A stretch of DNA of 64,000 nt from Mucilaginibacter gilvus (GTDB taxonomy: Bacteria > Bacteroidota > Bacteroidia > Sphingobacteriales > Sphingobacteriaceae): NCBI RefSeq assembly GCF_004054195.1, contig NZ_SBIW01000003.1, positions 372,001 to 436,000 on the forward strand, given 5' to 3'. How positions within the stretch are numbered: the first letter of the stretch is position 1; every line of letters begins with the position of its first letter. The position numbers and the translations under genes are program-made. Of this stretch, positions 44,268 to 53,714 are shown one piece after another. The notes under the pieces were generated by a model that searched no databases, was not told the DNA's origin, and saw only the letters and a program-made list of their open reading frames with translations.

Positions 44268-45185
44268 ATGAAATTTCTCTACAAGTTTTGCTTCGCGATA
44301 GCATGTTTATTTAGCTTTAGTGCTAATCTTTCGGCACAAAACAAACTGCCGCAGTTATTGATCCGGCTGGATGATATCGGCATGAACCATTCGGTTAATA
44401 TGGCGATGGAGCAAGTGGCCAAAACGGGAATGCCGTTTTCAGCATCGGTGCAGTTTGCCTGCCCCTGGTACCAGGAAGCAGTGGCTATACTGAAGAAGAA
44501 CCCGCAGATCAGCGTGGGCGTGCATCTTACCTTAACTTCCGAGTGGCGGTATTACCGCTGGGGGCCGGTGCTGGGTAAACAGGCTGTGCCGAGCCTGGTG
44601 GATGGGGTGGGCTATTTCCGCCAATCGACCGGCGACTTTGCCAAAGGCGGCTACAAAATGGACGAGGTGGAACGCGAGCTTTCAGCCCAGATAGAACGCG
44701 CCCAAGCATCCGGTTTAAAAATAACGTATATCGATCCACATATGGGCGTGGCATTATCCACCCCGGCAATGCGCGCCTTAACCGAAAAACTGGCTCATAA
44801 ATACAAACTGGCCATATCGCCGCTGAGTACGGTAAGCTATTTTGGCGAAACTTACCTGGAAATGTGGGGCGAACCTGTCGCCACTAAAAAGAAAGCGTTT
44901 TTGGCTTACGTAAGCAGCAAGCTTAACCCAACCCGCCCTAACCTGGTGGTGATCCACGTTGCCCAAATGGGGCCCGAGATGGACGCCCTATTTGACATGA
45001 ACGCCGGTATGATGAACACCAAAGAAGGTAAACCCCTTACCAGCTATCATCGCCAAACCGAGTTGAATATGCTGCTCTCGCCCGAGTTTAAAATTATGCA
45101 GGGGAAGACGTTTGTGGCTATCAATTATGAGGAAATGTTGAAAGGGAAGGATATTAGTGTGCTGAAAGCAGTGGATGGGAAATAA
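44268..45185 (+). CDS. ChbG/YdjC-like secreted carbohydrate deacetylase
   Basis: A 305-residue protein with a signal peptide (FAIACLFSFSANLSAQ), start set at 44268. The family motif LIRLDDIGMNHSVNMAM contains the Asp metal ligand; others are in VGVHLTLTSEWRYYRWGP (His) and YIDPHMGVALS (His). ChbG-like enzymes remove acetyl groups from N-acetylated sugars. Neighbours do not give a clear pathway. The following gene starts 12 bp later but is unrelated. Confidence 0.9.
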   Translation: MKFLYKFCFAIACLFSFSANLSAQNKLPQLLIRLDDIGMNHSVNMAMEQVAKTGMPFSASVQFACPWYQEAVAILKKNPQISVGVHLTLTSEWRYYRWGPVLGKQAVPSLVDGVGYFRQSTGDFAKGGYKMDEVERELSAQIERAQASGLKITYIDPHMGVALSTPAMRALTEKLAHKYKLAISPLSTVSYFGETYLEMWGEPVATKKKAFLAYVSSKLNPTRPNLVVIHVAQMGPEMDALFDMNAGMMNTKEGKPLTSYHRQTELNMLLSPEFKIMQGKTFVAINYEEMLKGKDISVLKAVDGK

Positions 45186-45197
45186 AAGCTTATTGGA

Positions 45198-45880
45198 ATG
45201 AAAAAGCACCTACACTTTTTTATAGTCCTGCTTATTGTCGCTTTATTTCCGGGAGAAGTCCGTGGGCAAGACCCAACTTGGGGGAAAATTTATAAAGTCG
45301 GCGACTTTCTCATCCACTCAAAAGATGTGATGAAGATTGATCTGTATGTAAAGCCCAACAATATTCAAAATCCTCAACATCGGGATACTTTATACGAGGA
45401 TGAAAAGTATAGGATATTAGGCAATGCGGATATGTTGCTTGGCATATACAGGAAATATAAAGTTGGCTTTAAATTTTCTGATTACAGGGTTGCCTTGTAC
45501 AAAGGCAAACTCGCCCCACCAAATTTCAAAAATGACCCGGCGGCCTATGAATTTCGTACCCAAATAAAAGATCAGTGTAAAATAAGGGCATTAGTTTTGC
45601 CGGGCATTTTACTCTGGTACAATGGGGATGTGGAACAGAATGCGCACAAACAGCTATTGTGGATAGAATAACGGGAAGTGTTTTTTATTCAAAATTGAAT
45701 GAGCCATACAACTTTGCTTTCAACACTATTAAATACGAATCAAATAGTACTATGGTAATCATGAACGATTGGATGATTGAGGGATTTAAAGGATATGTTT
45801 ATTGTGATAGGCCATATTGGAAATTGAAAGTAGCCAATTGGAGCGGTACCAAATTCGAGCTCTTGTCAAAACAGGACTAA
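45198..45880 (+). pseudogene. secreted hypothetical protein, probably frameshifted
   Basis: The first frame (45198-45671, 157 residues) has a signal peptide (HFFIVLLIVALFPGEVRGQ) and ends with QNAHKQLLWIE. A second frame (45659-45880), shifted relative to the first, continues with RITGSVFYSKLNEPYNFAF and ends FELLSKQD. The two look like parts of one 225-residue protein separated by a frameshift near 45650-45668. Alternatively the first part is an intact short protein. No family is recognised. Confidence 0.55.
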
Positions 45881-46224
45881 ACCGGCATCGTTGGGTCCAC
45901 CTTCTCGGTAACCTTTTTATAAATAGAAAACCCACCGTAAGCGTACACAACAGCGATAAATACATACACCCAAACCGATATGTTACGCCCGGCTATTATT
46001 AAGTAGGAATAAGGGATGCTGAAACATACGCACGCGATGAGCAACTGCGTCATAAACGGTTTGCCGCTCCTCATGTTCTTGATCACCCAGCCGAGAAAGA
46101 AGAAAAATAACGGTTTACTTACCAAATAAAGAATGGCGAGCAGCAGCGGATTTACATCGTGCTTTTCGCCGAGGCTGAACAGCCAATCCTTAAAGTCGTA
46201 GATATATTCCATCATCGGATGCAA
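45877..46224 (-). CDS. small membrane protein
   Basis: A 115-residue protein with three hydrophobic segments (LLLAILYLVSKPLFFFFLGWVI, LLIACVCFSIPYSYLIIAG, VYVFIAVVYAYGGFSIY) and charged ends. The start could be at 46224 or at 46212. It ends overlapping the convergent gene by four bases. Function unknown. Confidence 0.6.
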   Translation of the reverse strand: MHPMMEYIYDFKDWLFSLGEKHDVNPLLLAILYLVSKPLFFFFLGWVIKNMRSGKPFMTQLLIACVCFSIPYSYLIIAGRNISVWVYVFIAVVYAYGGFSIYKKVTEKVDPTMPV

Positions 46225-46311
46225 GGTAGGATTTTCTTGCTAATCTGCAATGTCGAGGCGGTCTGAATTGAGTATAGCGAAGGATTTCCTTCGGGACCGT
46301 CCTACAGCGAA

Positions 46312-46337
46312 AGCAAATGTAGACACTCGCATTTGCT
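46312..46337. terminator. weak hairpin near the HEPN-motif gene
   Basis: Inverted repeat AGCAAATG (46312-46319) / CATTTGCT (46330-46337) with a 10-nt loop just downstream of the minus-strand gene. No strong U run; terminator function is uncertain. Confidence 0.35.
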
Positions 46338-46339
46338 AG

Positions 46340-47548
46340 TCAATAGAAAATAATATTGAAATTTTGTGATTTGCTAGATAAATTAAAGCCCTGAAATATT
46401 TCATCAAATATGATTTCAGGGCGACTGTTGAGATGGTCAACTAAACGGGTTAATTTAGAATGTCCATCGATTTGATTTATTATTGTTAATTGGTTCTTGT
46501 TAGCCCTTGTTATCGTTATAGTACAATTGAATTTAATCGCATCAGTGATATCGTCCGAAAAAAGGCTTGCCTTTACCTGTCGACCTTTTGCTATATGAAC
46601 AACCTTAATATCAATAATTTTTAATCTTTTACTAGAAAATCCTAATAGAAAAAGTAATCGTTGTTTGAGGATTTTGTATTTTAATTTAGCATCAGTAAGC
46701 CACAATAATTCTTGAAAAAAAACAGCTATAATACCAAAGTATTGGTGTAGGTATTCGTTTTTTTTTACCCTTAATAAATTAAGTTTAGGTAATTTATTTT
46801 CAACATCTTCCTTGAATTCTTCATATGGTTCTTGTGATTTAATGAGTTCCAAAGAACCGTTTGAGGCGTTAATAATTCTCTCAAGGTCTTCGTTTTTGCC
46901 TTCGTGAAATTCGCCCCCATTATGCATGATTCTGTTACGGAGATACTGTAAATCCTTGAATTTCGTTTCCAAATATTCCAGTGACTTAATATCGACCTCA
47001 ATTACTTTCTCCAAATAATTTAAGCAGGTTTTCACATAATTTCTGTCGTCCAAATCTTCAACTGACAAACGTTTACCAAAAATTAATCTTAACAAATCAC
47101 AATATCTACGGAGTTGATTTTCGAACATAGCGTAAGTAATGACTAAGGAGGATTTATTAAAGTAATCCGCCATTGTGCTAAACCGATAGGTAAGCTGCTC
47201 ATCATCTATTTGATGATTCTGTTCAATTTCATCGTGGCCAGATTCGTAAGAGGCTAAGTAGTGACTTTCTTCATCATTTTCACTTGTAGGATCGTAGTGA
47301 GAATCGTATATTTTTTTTGCCTCCTGTAAAGCGACATTAAATTCTTTTTCTAACTCAGCTTTAGCCTGCTTGTATTCCGCTCTATACAGTTTAGTGGTTG
47401 TTTCTGCGTTGAACTCGTGCATTGTCAGCATTTGTTGCAAATCAAAAAAATAAATATCAATAGCTGATTTCTTTTTGAGGAATAGAAAATACCATACTAA
47501 GCCAAAATCCATATTTGTTTTAGAGTAAATCATCAGCAAAGTACTCAT
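46340..47548 (-). CDS. large hypothetical protein with a HEPN-like R-x4-H motif
   Basis: A 402-residue protein of low-GC, lysine-rich composition compared with its neighbours. A helical region (about 100-240) contains LRNRIMHNGG with Arg204 and His209 in the R-x4-H spacing used by HEPN nucleases; the middle also has many charged coiled-coil residues. HEPN proteins often act in RNA cleavage, stress response or phage defence, but other HEPN domains only bind nucleotides. The protein begins with a doubtful hydrophobic piece, so M40 or M43 (47431/47422) may be the true start. No antitoxin-like partner is adjacent. Confidence 0.6.
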   Translation of the reverse strand: MSTLLMIYSKTNMDFGLVWYFLFLKKKSAIDIYFFDLQQMLTMHEFNAETTTKLYRAEYKQAKAELEKEFNVALQEAKKIYDSHYDPTSENDEESHYLASYESGHDEIEQNHQIDDEQLTYRFSTMADYFNKSSLVITYAMFENQLRRYCDLLRLIFGKRLSVEDLDDRNYVKTCLNYLEKVIEVDIKSLEYLETKFKDLQYLRNRIMHNGGEFHEGKNEDLERIINASNGSLELIKSQEPYEEFKEDVENKLPKLNLLRVKKNEYLHQYFGIIAVFFQELLWLTDAKLKYKILKQRLLFLLGFSSKRLKIIDIKVVHIAKGRQVKASLFSDDITDAIKFNCTITITRANKNQLTIINQIDGHSKLTRLVDHLNSRPEIIFDEIFQGFNLSSKSQNFNIIFY

Positions 47549-47588
47549 TTATGATTAATATGACGTTACTATAGTTTTGGAATAAAAA

Positions 47589-47613
47589 AACGCCGGACTA
47601 AAAGCCCGGCGTT
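47589..47613 (-). terminator. intrinsic terminator of the amidohydrolase operon
   Basis: Stem AACGCCGG (47589-47596) / CCGGCGTT (47606-47613), 9-nt loop; on the minus strand it is followed by a run of T residues (47582-47590 is A-rich), right after the end of the operon. Confidence 0.88.
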
Positions 47614-47636
47614 CCATCACAATTATATCACAGGTA

Positions 47637-48950
47637 TTAATCCGCTTTTAGACCATACTTCTCACTGAACTTTCTATACAGTTGCTTGTGCAGGTTATCC
47701 AGGTTAATGCTGCGGCCTTGTATAAAGGCTGTTTCTACCTTTAGGGTGATCATATCCAGCGCGTCGCCGGCGGAGATGAACAGCGTAGCATCTTTACCAA
47801 CTTCGAGTGAGCCGGTAGTTTTATCGATACCCAAAATTTTAGCGTTATTCAGGGTGATCATGGATACGGCCTGCTCTTTGGTTAGTCCGTAACCCACGGC
47901 TTCGCCTGCCTCAAACGGCAGGTTGCGCTGGCGCCAAAAGCCGGTACCGGTAAGGCCGTATAATACACCTGCATCCTGCAATATTTTTGGCATTTTGTAG
48001 GGTAGGTATACATCGTCCTCATCCTTATCCGGTAAGGCCTGGGTTTCGCGGAGGATCACCGGTACGTTGTTCTCTTTTAACGTTTCGGTAACCAAATAGG
48101 CTTCCTTGCCACCAACAATTACGGCTTGTACGCCAAACTGTTTGGCAAAGGCAACCGCCTGCATAATTTGTTTGGCGGCATCAGCGTTAACGAACAGTTT
48201 TTTGCTGCCATTAAACAAACCCTTCATCGCTTCGAAACGGAGGTTGCTTGTCGCGGGTTTTGCACCCTCGCCATAAGCTTTTGCTTCGGTGAAAAGGCGG
48301 GTAAGGGCATCTATCGCTTTTTGCGCGCGTTCGGCAGGTGTTTCCGCACCGGGAACAGCGGGGCCTCTGCGGCGACCAGCTGCTGCAGATGGCCAGTTAA
48401 GGTGAATGGCCATATCCGTTTTATAGGCAGCATCTTCCCAGTTCCAGGCATCCAGCTGCACTACAGATGATTCTCCCGGGATAAGGCCGCCGCTTGGTAC
48501 CGGCTGAGCCAGTAAAATACCGTTGCTGCGTACCGTAGGGATCACCTTACTATCGGTGTTGTAGGCGATGATAGAGCGTACATGCGGGTTTAATTCGCCG
48601 GTTTCTTCGTCATCTACGGTGCCGCGCGCGCCCGATTCTACTTCTATCAAACCCAGTGTGGTCATGGGGGCTATAAAGCCGGGGTATATTTGTTTGCCGG
48701 CAGCGTTAACTACTTCGTAACCGGTAGCCGGGCCGGCCCCTTCGCCAATGGCGGTAATTTTTCCTTTATCGAATGCTATGTAGCCGTTGTTGATCACCTG
48801 CCCGTTGCCCACGTGGATGGTAGCTCCGGTGATGATAACGGGTTTGCTTTGCGCTTTTGCGGGCGATATATTGGCCTGCGCAAAGGCGAGGGTAGTGCCA
48901 AGCAATAATCCCCCGATGCTTAAAATTGTTCTTTTCATGGTTGTTATCAT
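47637..48950 (-). CDS. secreted amidohydrolase-like protein lacking the HxH motif
   Basis: A 437-residue protein with a signal peptide (ILSIGGLLLGTTLAFAQ). It follows the imidazolonepropionase/dihydroorotase fold (VIITGATIHVGNGQVINNG near the start; TGSLEVGKDATLFI near the end), but where active members show PGLIDAHTH-like HxH it reads YPGFIAPMTTLGL, so the first metal ligands are missing. It is therefore probably not a normal hydrolase. It overlaps or follows the 1024-residue gene by only 6 bp, and the two may form a complex. Start could also be at 48938. Confidence 0.82.
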   Translation of the reverse strand: MITTMKRTILSIGGLLLGTTLAFAQANISPAKAQSKPVIITGATIHVGNGQVINNGYIAFDKGKITAIGEGAGPATGYEVVNAAGKQIYPGFIAPMTTLGLIEVESGARGTVDDEETGELNPHVRSIIAYNTDSKVIPTVRSNGILLAQPVPSGGLIPGESSVVQLDAWNWEDAAYKTDMAIHLNWPSAAAGRRRGPAVPGAETPAERAQKAIDALTRLFTEAKAYGEGAKPATSNLRFEAMKGLFNGSKKLFVNADAAKQIMQAVAFAKQFGVQAVIVGGKEAYLVTETLKENNVPVILRETQALPDKDEDDVYLPYKMPKILQDAGVLYGLTGTGFWRQRNLPFEAGEAVGYGLTKEQAVSMITLNNAKILGIDKTTGSLEVGKDATLFISAGDALDMITLKVETAFIQGRSINLDNLHKQLYRKFSEKYGLKAD

Positions 48951-48956
48951 TTGGGG

Positions 48957-51900
48957 TTATCTAATTTTGCTGGCTGCCTGTTTCGCGGCGCGTTCTTTTT
49001 CCATTTCGGTGTACTCATCTGCTATTGCAAAGTTTTCTTCTTCTAAAGTTTCGCATTGATAGGAGCGTGGCCTGCGCGCGCCGGCTGGTCTTTGGGTATT
49101 TTGCCCGGCGTTTTTCAGCTCCAGCATTTTTTGGATGATACGGGCCGCATCTGCTTTAACCGTTTTTTGTTTTTCTGCATCCTGCGAGTAATCCCAATAT
49201 AAAATGCCATCTACATAAGTTTTCTCCGCAACAGCGTAAATGCTCAGCGGGTTGGCCGACCATATCACAATGTCAGCATCTTTACCGGCTTTTATACTGC
49301 CAATGCGGTTATCCACATGCATCATTTTAGCGGGATTAAGGGTAACCAGTTTCAGGGCTTCCTCCTGGCTCATGTTGCCGTAGGTTACCGCTTTGCCGGC
49401 TTCCTGGTTTAGGCGGCGGGCCATTTCTTCATCATCAGAGTTAAAGCCGGTTACCAAGCCAACTTCGTGCATCAGCTTGCCGTTGTAGGGGATAGCTTCG
49501 GCAACTTCGTTTTTGTAGGCCCACCAATCGCTAAAGGTAGAACCGGCGATGTTATGCGCTTTCATTTTGTCGGCCACTTTATAGCCTTCCAAAATGTGGG
49601 TAAAGGTGTTGATCTTAAAGCCTATCGAATCGGCCACGTGCATCAGCATGTTAATTTCTGATTGTACGTAGGAGTGGCAGGTGATAAAGCGCTTGTTATC
49701 CAGTATTTCGGCAAGGGCATCCAGCTCCAGGTCGCGGCGCACGGTGTTGCCTTTTACGGCACGTGCGGCTTTGTATTCCTTAGCGCGGGTAAAGGCATCA
49801 ATATAAACCTCCTCCACACCCATACGTGTTTGCGGGAAACGCAGTACCGAACCCGGGGTGATGTTGTTGTTGCTTCCCTTTACATTCTCGCCCAAGGCGA
49901 ACTTGATAAAGCCATCAGCGCCCTCAAACTTAATTTCTTCGGGCAATAAGCCCCAGCGGTGTTTAATTAACTGGGTTTGGCCGCCAATAGCATTTGCCGA
50001 GCCATGCAGAATATGCGAGGTAGTAACCCCACCCGCCAGCTGGCGATAAATATTAATGTCTTCGGCATCTATTACATCGGCAATGCGTACTTCGGAGGTT
50101 ACCGATTGCGTGCCCTCGTTAATGCCGCCGGTTGCCGCAATGTGCGAATGCTCATCTACAATACCTGCGGTAATGTTTTTGCCCGTGGCATCAATTACTT
50201 TAGCGCTGCCTGCTGCCAGGTTTTTGCCTATGGCCTTTATTTTGCCATTCTCTAACAATACATCAGTGTTTTGCAGGATGCCGTCTTTCTCGTTGGTCCA
50301 AACGGTGCCATTCTTCAGCAATACGGTTTCCACCTTAGGCAATTCGGTATTACCAAACGGCGCGAAGGGATAAATAACCGGGCCAACCGCCAAATTTGGT
50401 TTAGGTGCTGGCTTTGGTGTTTGCCCTGCAGGCGCGGCACCGGTGTAGGTGGCACTGAATCCTGTCGAGCTTCCATCAGGCAATATAGCGTTACCACGGA
50501 TGGTAATTGGTGATACCGACGAAATATGCCCCGCCAAACGGATGACGCCCGCAGGCTTGGCTTTATAGTTAAAGTAGATGTTTACATCATCGCCGGCGCG
50601 GGTGATGGTGCCGCTTACTTTTACGCTATCGGTGCCGGTGCGCTCAATATTTACATTGTAGCTGGCGGGTGTGCCGCCAATTTTTAAAACGGTGTTGGCA
50701 AATCCGTCGCCGGTAAGGGCATAAGTTCCGCGCAGGTCTGCTACATCCATTTTTGATACCACGTACTGGCGGCCTTCTACCCAGTTCTCATAGATCACGT
50801 TCTCGGCCTTAAATAGGCTATCAGATGTGATGATAAAGCTGGCCATTTTGCCTTTTGCCAGGGTGCCCACTTTGTCGCTTACGCCCAGCATTTCTGCGGG
50901 GATGGTGGTTAGGGCATTCAGCGCTTGTTTCTCGGTAAGTCCGTAACTGATGGCGCTGCGCAGGTTGGTCCAGAAATCTTTAGCGCTGGCTATACCGTAA
51001 GAGGTCAAAGCGAATTTTACGCCTGCTTTTTCCAGTACGCCGGGGTTGGTAGGGGCAAGTTCCCAGCCTTTTAGTTGCTCGTAACTTACGCTGCGGGCAT
51101 CCAGCGGGTCCTCAATATCATAAGGGGCGGGGAAGTTAAGCGGGACAATCAGTGTGCTGCCGGTAGCTTTTACAGCGGCGATGCGCTGGTATTCCAGTCC
51201 GTCGGTTTTTAGGATGTATTGTTTGCCGAACTCTTTAGCGATCTTCACCGCGCGGAGGATAGATTGCGGGTCGCCCACCTCAAAGATCTGCGGGAGCGCC
51301 TGGGTGCGGTTAAATTCATCCAGCGAAATATTGTACTCGGTTTTTTGAGTTTTGTACCATGCGGCATCCAGGTAAGTTTGGCGCAGCAGGGCTATGCTCC
51401 CCATTAACGATGATGGGTAATTGGTAGCAGCGGTTCCTTTGCTGAAAGAGTAATGCGCGGCGGCCTGGTCGTTCAGGATCACAAAATTATCGCGCTCATC
51501 AGCAAGGCTCACCACTACAGAGGTACCGCGAGCAATACCATCATGGATTAGTGATTGCACGGTGCCGAAACCGTTTTTCTTCAAAGTTTCGGCTGCATCG
51601 GCATTTACATGGAAAAGGGTTTTGGCATTGATCTCGGGGCGGATAGCCTCGTTCCAGCCGTAAGCGCCGGGCTTGGTTGATGTGTAAACACGCGGGCCGC
51701 CAAAGCCGCCGCCAACTGTGCGGGGCGCATCGGGGATACCATAAGTGGTGTAAGCATCTACCAAGCCCGGGTAAATGAATTTGCCTTTCAGATCGATAGC
51801 GATGTAACCCTTTGGTACGGTAACCTGCGCACCAACGGCCTCAATAACGCGGTCGTTAATTAAAAGGGTGGCTTTGTTGATGGTTTGGTCGGCATTTACC

Positions 51901-52031
51901 ACGATGGTGGCGTTGGTAAACGCATATTTCCCGGGGCGGATATCCCAGCTGCCGTTTACCGGGAAAGTTTCCTGGGCGCGGCATAATTGAAATATCAGCA
52001 GGAAAAAACAAAAAAGTAAAGGTTTTTTCAT
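48957..52031 (-). CDS. secreted double amidohydrolase-like protein
   Basis: A 1024-residue protein with a signal peptide (LFCFFLLIFQLCRAQ). The N-terminal half (about 20-440) is amidohydrolase-like, but has YPGLVDAYTTYG at the metal position. The C-terminal half (about 560-990) has the normal motif IVDEHSHIAATGG and further His and Asp residues in HSYVQSEINML, FTHILEGYK and GFNSDDEEM, so this half should bind metal. A linker of beta-rich residues (445-550) lies between. Possibly a peptidase-like or lactonase enzyme of the periplasm; substrate unknown. Confidence 0.85.
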   Translation of the reverse strand: MKKPLLFCFFLLIFQLCRAQETFPVNGSWDIRPGKYAFTNATIVVNADQTINKATLLINDRVIEAVGAQVTVPKGYIAIDLKGKFIYPGLVDAYTTYGIPDAPRTVGGGFGGPRVYTSTKPGAYGWNEAIRPEINAKTLFHVNADAAETLKKNGFGTVQSLIHDGIARGTSVVVSLADERDNFVILNDQAAAHYSFSKGTAATNYPSSLMGSIALLRQTYLDAAWYKTQKTEYNISLDEFNRTQALPQIFEVGDPQSILRAVKIAKEFGKQYILKTDGLEYQRIAAVKATGSTLIVPLNFPAPYDIEDPLDARSVSYEQLKGWELAPTNPGVLEKAGVKFALTSYGIASAKDFWTNLRSAISYGLTEKQALNALTTIPAEMLGVSDKVGTLAKGKMASFIITSDSLFKAENVIYENWVEGRQYVVSKMDVADLRGTYALTGDGFANTVLKIGGTPASYNVNIERTGTDSVKVSGTITRAGDDVNIYFNYKAKPAGVIRLAGHISSVSPITIRGNAILPDGSSTGFSATYTGAAPAGQTPKPAPKPNLAVGPVIYPFAPFGNTELPKVETVLLKNGTVWTNEKDGILQNTDVLLENGKIKAIGKNLAAGSAKVIDATGKNITAGIVDEHSHIAATGGINEGTQSVTSEVRIADVIDAEDINIYRQLAGGVTTSHILHGSANAIGGQTQLIKHRWGLLPEEIKFEGADGFIKFALGENVKGSNNNITPGSVLRFPQTRMGVEEVYIDAFTRAKEYKAARAVKGNTVRRDLELDALAEILDNKRFITCHSYVQSEINMLMHVADSIGFKINTFTHILEGYKVADKMKAHNIAGSTFSDWWAYKNEVAEAIPYNGKLMHEVGLVTGFNSDDEEMARRLNQEAGKAVTYGNMSQEEALKLVTLNPAKMMHVDNRIGSIKAGKDADIVIWSANPLSIYAVAEKTYVDGILYWDYSQDAEKQKTVKADAARIIQKMLELKNAGQNTQRPAGARRPRSYQCETLEEENFAIADEYTEMEKERAAKQAASKIR

Positions 52032-52263
52032 TTGAAGTGATTGTTTACTGCTAAACTATTAAATTTTCGTTTGGGAATTATTGGGTAAGGCAAAATCATA
52101 CAATTGTTACATCTGTGGGGGGAGGGTGGTGTCATAGCGATGAGTTTCAAACCCATTGCTATAGAAAATCATTTATTCAACCCCTGCTGACATACAGTTG
52201 TCACTCCGCCCTTCTTTCTTTGCCATCCCGTGCAAACGAATAACATTAATCTTGTTTAAATAA

Positions 52264-52716
52264 ATGAAAGCTGAACCACGATATTGGATAACCGTTGTGT
52301 CAAAAGAACATCTGGAACGCGGCGTTGCCAGAGGTTTTATGCAGGCCAACCATGGCAAGGAAGGTTCGCTTAAACGGCTGAATGAGGGCGACTGGATTGT
52401 ATTTTACTCGCCAAAACTGAGTTATAGCGGCAAGGAACCCCTGCAGGCTTTTACCGCAATTGGCAGGGTAAGCGACGGTAACATATATCAGCATAAAATG
52501 GCGGAAGACTTTACACCTTACCGCCGTAACGTGGACTTTTATGAGGCCGAAGAAGCACCAATAGCGCCGCTGATTGACGGGCTTGAGTTTATAGAAAACA
52601 AAAAAGCCTGGGGATTTAAGTTCAGGTTCGGCTTTTTTGAGATAGGCGAACTGGACTTTAGGGTGATTAGATCGGCAATGATAACAGGAGAATTGACACC
52701 TACTACCAAAACATAA
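52264..52716 (+). CDS. EVE-domain protein
   Basis: A 150-residue protein consisting of one EVE (PUA-like) domain: EPRYWITVVSKEHLERGVA, LKRLNEGDWIVFYSPKL and KAWGFKFRFGFFEIGELDF. EVE domains recognise modified DNA or RNA bases and often accompany restriction systems or act alone in stress. Here it is beside an AHSA1-like gene, three bases downstream, with no restriction gene near. Confidence 0.88.
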   Translation: MKAEPRYWITVVSKEHLERGVARGFMQANHGKEGSLKRLNEGDWIVFYSPKLSYSGKEPLQAFTAIGRVSDGNIYQHKMAEDFTPYRRNVDFYEAEEAPIAPLIDGLEFIENKKAWGFKFRFGFFEIGELDFRVIRSAMITGELTPTTKT

Positions 52717-52719
52717 ACA

Positions 52720-53148
52720 ATGGAAACTTTAAAATTAACAACCGAAATTACTTTCAACGCGCCAAAAGCAGCAGTGTGGAACGGACTAACCGACCCCGAA
52801 ATGGTGAAGCAATACTTCTTTGGTACCAACCAGGAGTCGGCCTGGATGGAGGGCAGCCCTATCGTTTGGAGCGGCGAATGGGAAGGTAAAGCTTACCAGG
52901 ATAAGGGCACGATACTGGAAATTACGCCCGGCGAATATGTGAAATATACCTACTGGAGCAGCATGAGCGGCCTGGAAGATAAACCGGAAAATTACCAGAC
53001 AGTCAGCTATCAACTTAATGAAAAAGATGGGGTTACCGCCCTAATTATAAACCAGGATAACATCAAAGACGAGGCGGCCAAAGAGCACTCTGATGGGAGT
53101 TGGCAGGCGATATTCGGCGGCTTGAAGAAGTTATTGGAGGAGGTATAA
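52720..53148 (+). CDS. AHSA1/SRPBCC-family protein
   Basis: A 142-residue SRPBCC protein: TEITFNAPKAAVWNGLTDPE, then FFGTNQESAWMEGSPIVWSG, then GSWQAIFGGLKKLLEEV, which is the typical Aha1-like C-terminus. Function not known. It follows the EVE gene closely (three bases), so both are probably on one transcript. Confidence 0.88.
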   Translation: METLKLTTEITFNAPKAAVWNGLTDPEMVKQYFFGTNQESAWMEGSPIVWSGEWEGKAYQDKGTILEITPGEYVKYTYWSSMSGLEDKPENYQTVSYQLNEKDGVTALIINQDNIKDEAAKEHSDGSWQAIFGGLKKLLEEV

Positions 53149-53615
53149 GAACGGCAATAGAGTAGGGCAGGGGCATAAATATATGTTGTTGCTTCCTCTT
53201 TTTTTGCCCTAAATAGCTATTGTATTTATACCATGTATTTTGTATCGGTAACGCGTTTAAGGGTAAGAAGCTATCGGTTTTTACGCTCTTTTTCCCGGCT
53301 GATAAAAGTTAGGTAAAGTTGATAAAAACCATAGAACGCTTTTTTAACGGTAAGGAATTGATGAAAAATCTTACCTTTTGTGCAACTACTGCGGACGAAA
53401 AGCCGAGCGTAAGCTCGTTCGGATATAAATAGACAGAAGGTGTTAGGTGGTTTTAGAATGGCTGTTTGTTAGTTAATTATAAACTGGTATAACAAATAGT
53501 AACTGCAAAATAAGCTATAACATAGTAGTATGCCCTCATTCGCTAAAATATAAATAGTTTATTAATATAAATCCTATAATAATCTGTTAATTAGTATAAT
53601 TATAAACCTATATAA
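53149..53615. other. 467-bp AT-rich intergenic region left of the insertion element
   Basis: No gene. A small GTAA-loop hairpin CGAGC/GCTCG lies at 53404-53417. Before the insertion this stretch probably contained the promoter of the GyrI-like gene now at 56180. Confidence 0.5.
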
Positions 53616-53623
53616 CAATTAGT
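53616..53623 (+). repeat. left target-site duplication
   Basis: CAATTAGT immediately before the left terminal repeat; an identical copy follows the right terminal repeat at 56161-56168. Confidence 0.9.
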
Positions 53624-53644
53624 GGTAGTGTATCAGTTTGAAAT
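53624..53644 (+). repeat. left terminal inverted repeat (21 bp)
   Basis: Perfect inverted match to 56140-56160; starts GGTAGTGTATC and ends TTTGAAAT. Confidence 0.93.
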
Positions 53645-53658
53645 CGGGCTATTTATAC

Positions 53659-53689
53659 TTGATGCTTGACCGAAGAAGTACTAATTTTG
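53659..53689 (+). promoter_or_regulatory. promoter of the first passenger gene
   Basis: TTG (53659-53661) followed after 20 bp by TAATTTTG (53682-53689), which matches the Bacteroidota sigma-A consensus TTG-N20-TAnnTTTG, 25 bp before the ATG at 53715. It lies just inside the left end of the element. Confidence 0.55.
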
Positions 53690-53714
53690 CTTTGTCTTAT
53701 AACTTATACGAATA

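Noticed and set aside
52264-53148. Restriction-modification or defence locus around the EVE gene
   Set aside because: No methyltransferase, nuclease or helicase gene is adjacent.
53403-53417. Small GTAA-loop hairpin as an RNA gene
   Set aside because: The stem is only five or six base pairs and no promoter or terminator was found with it.
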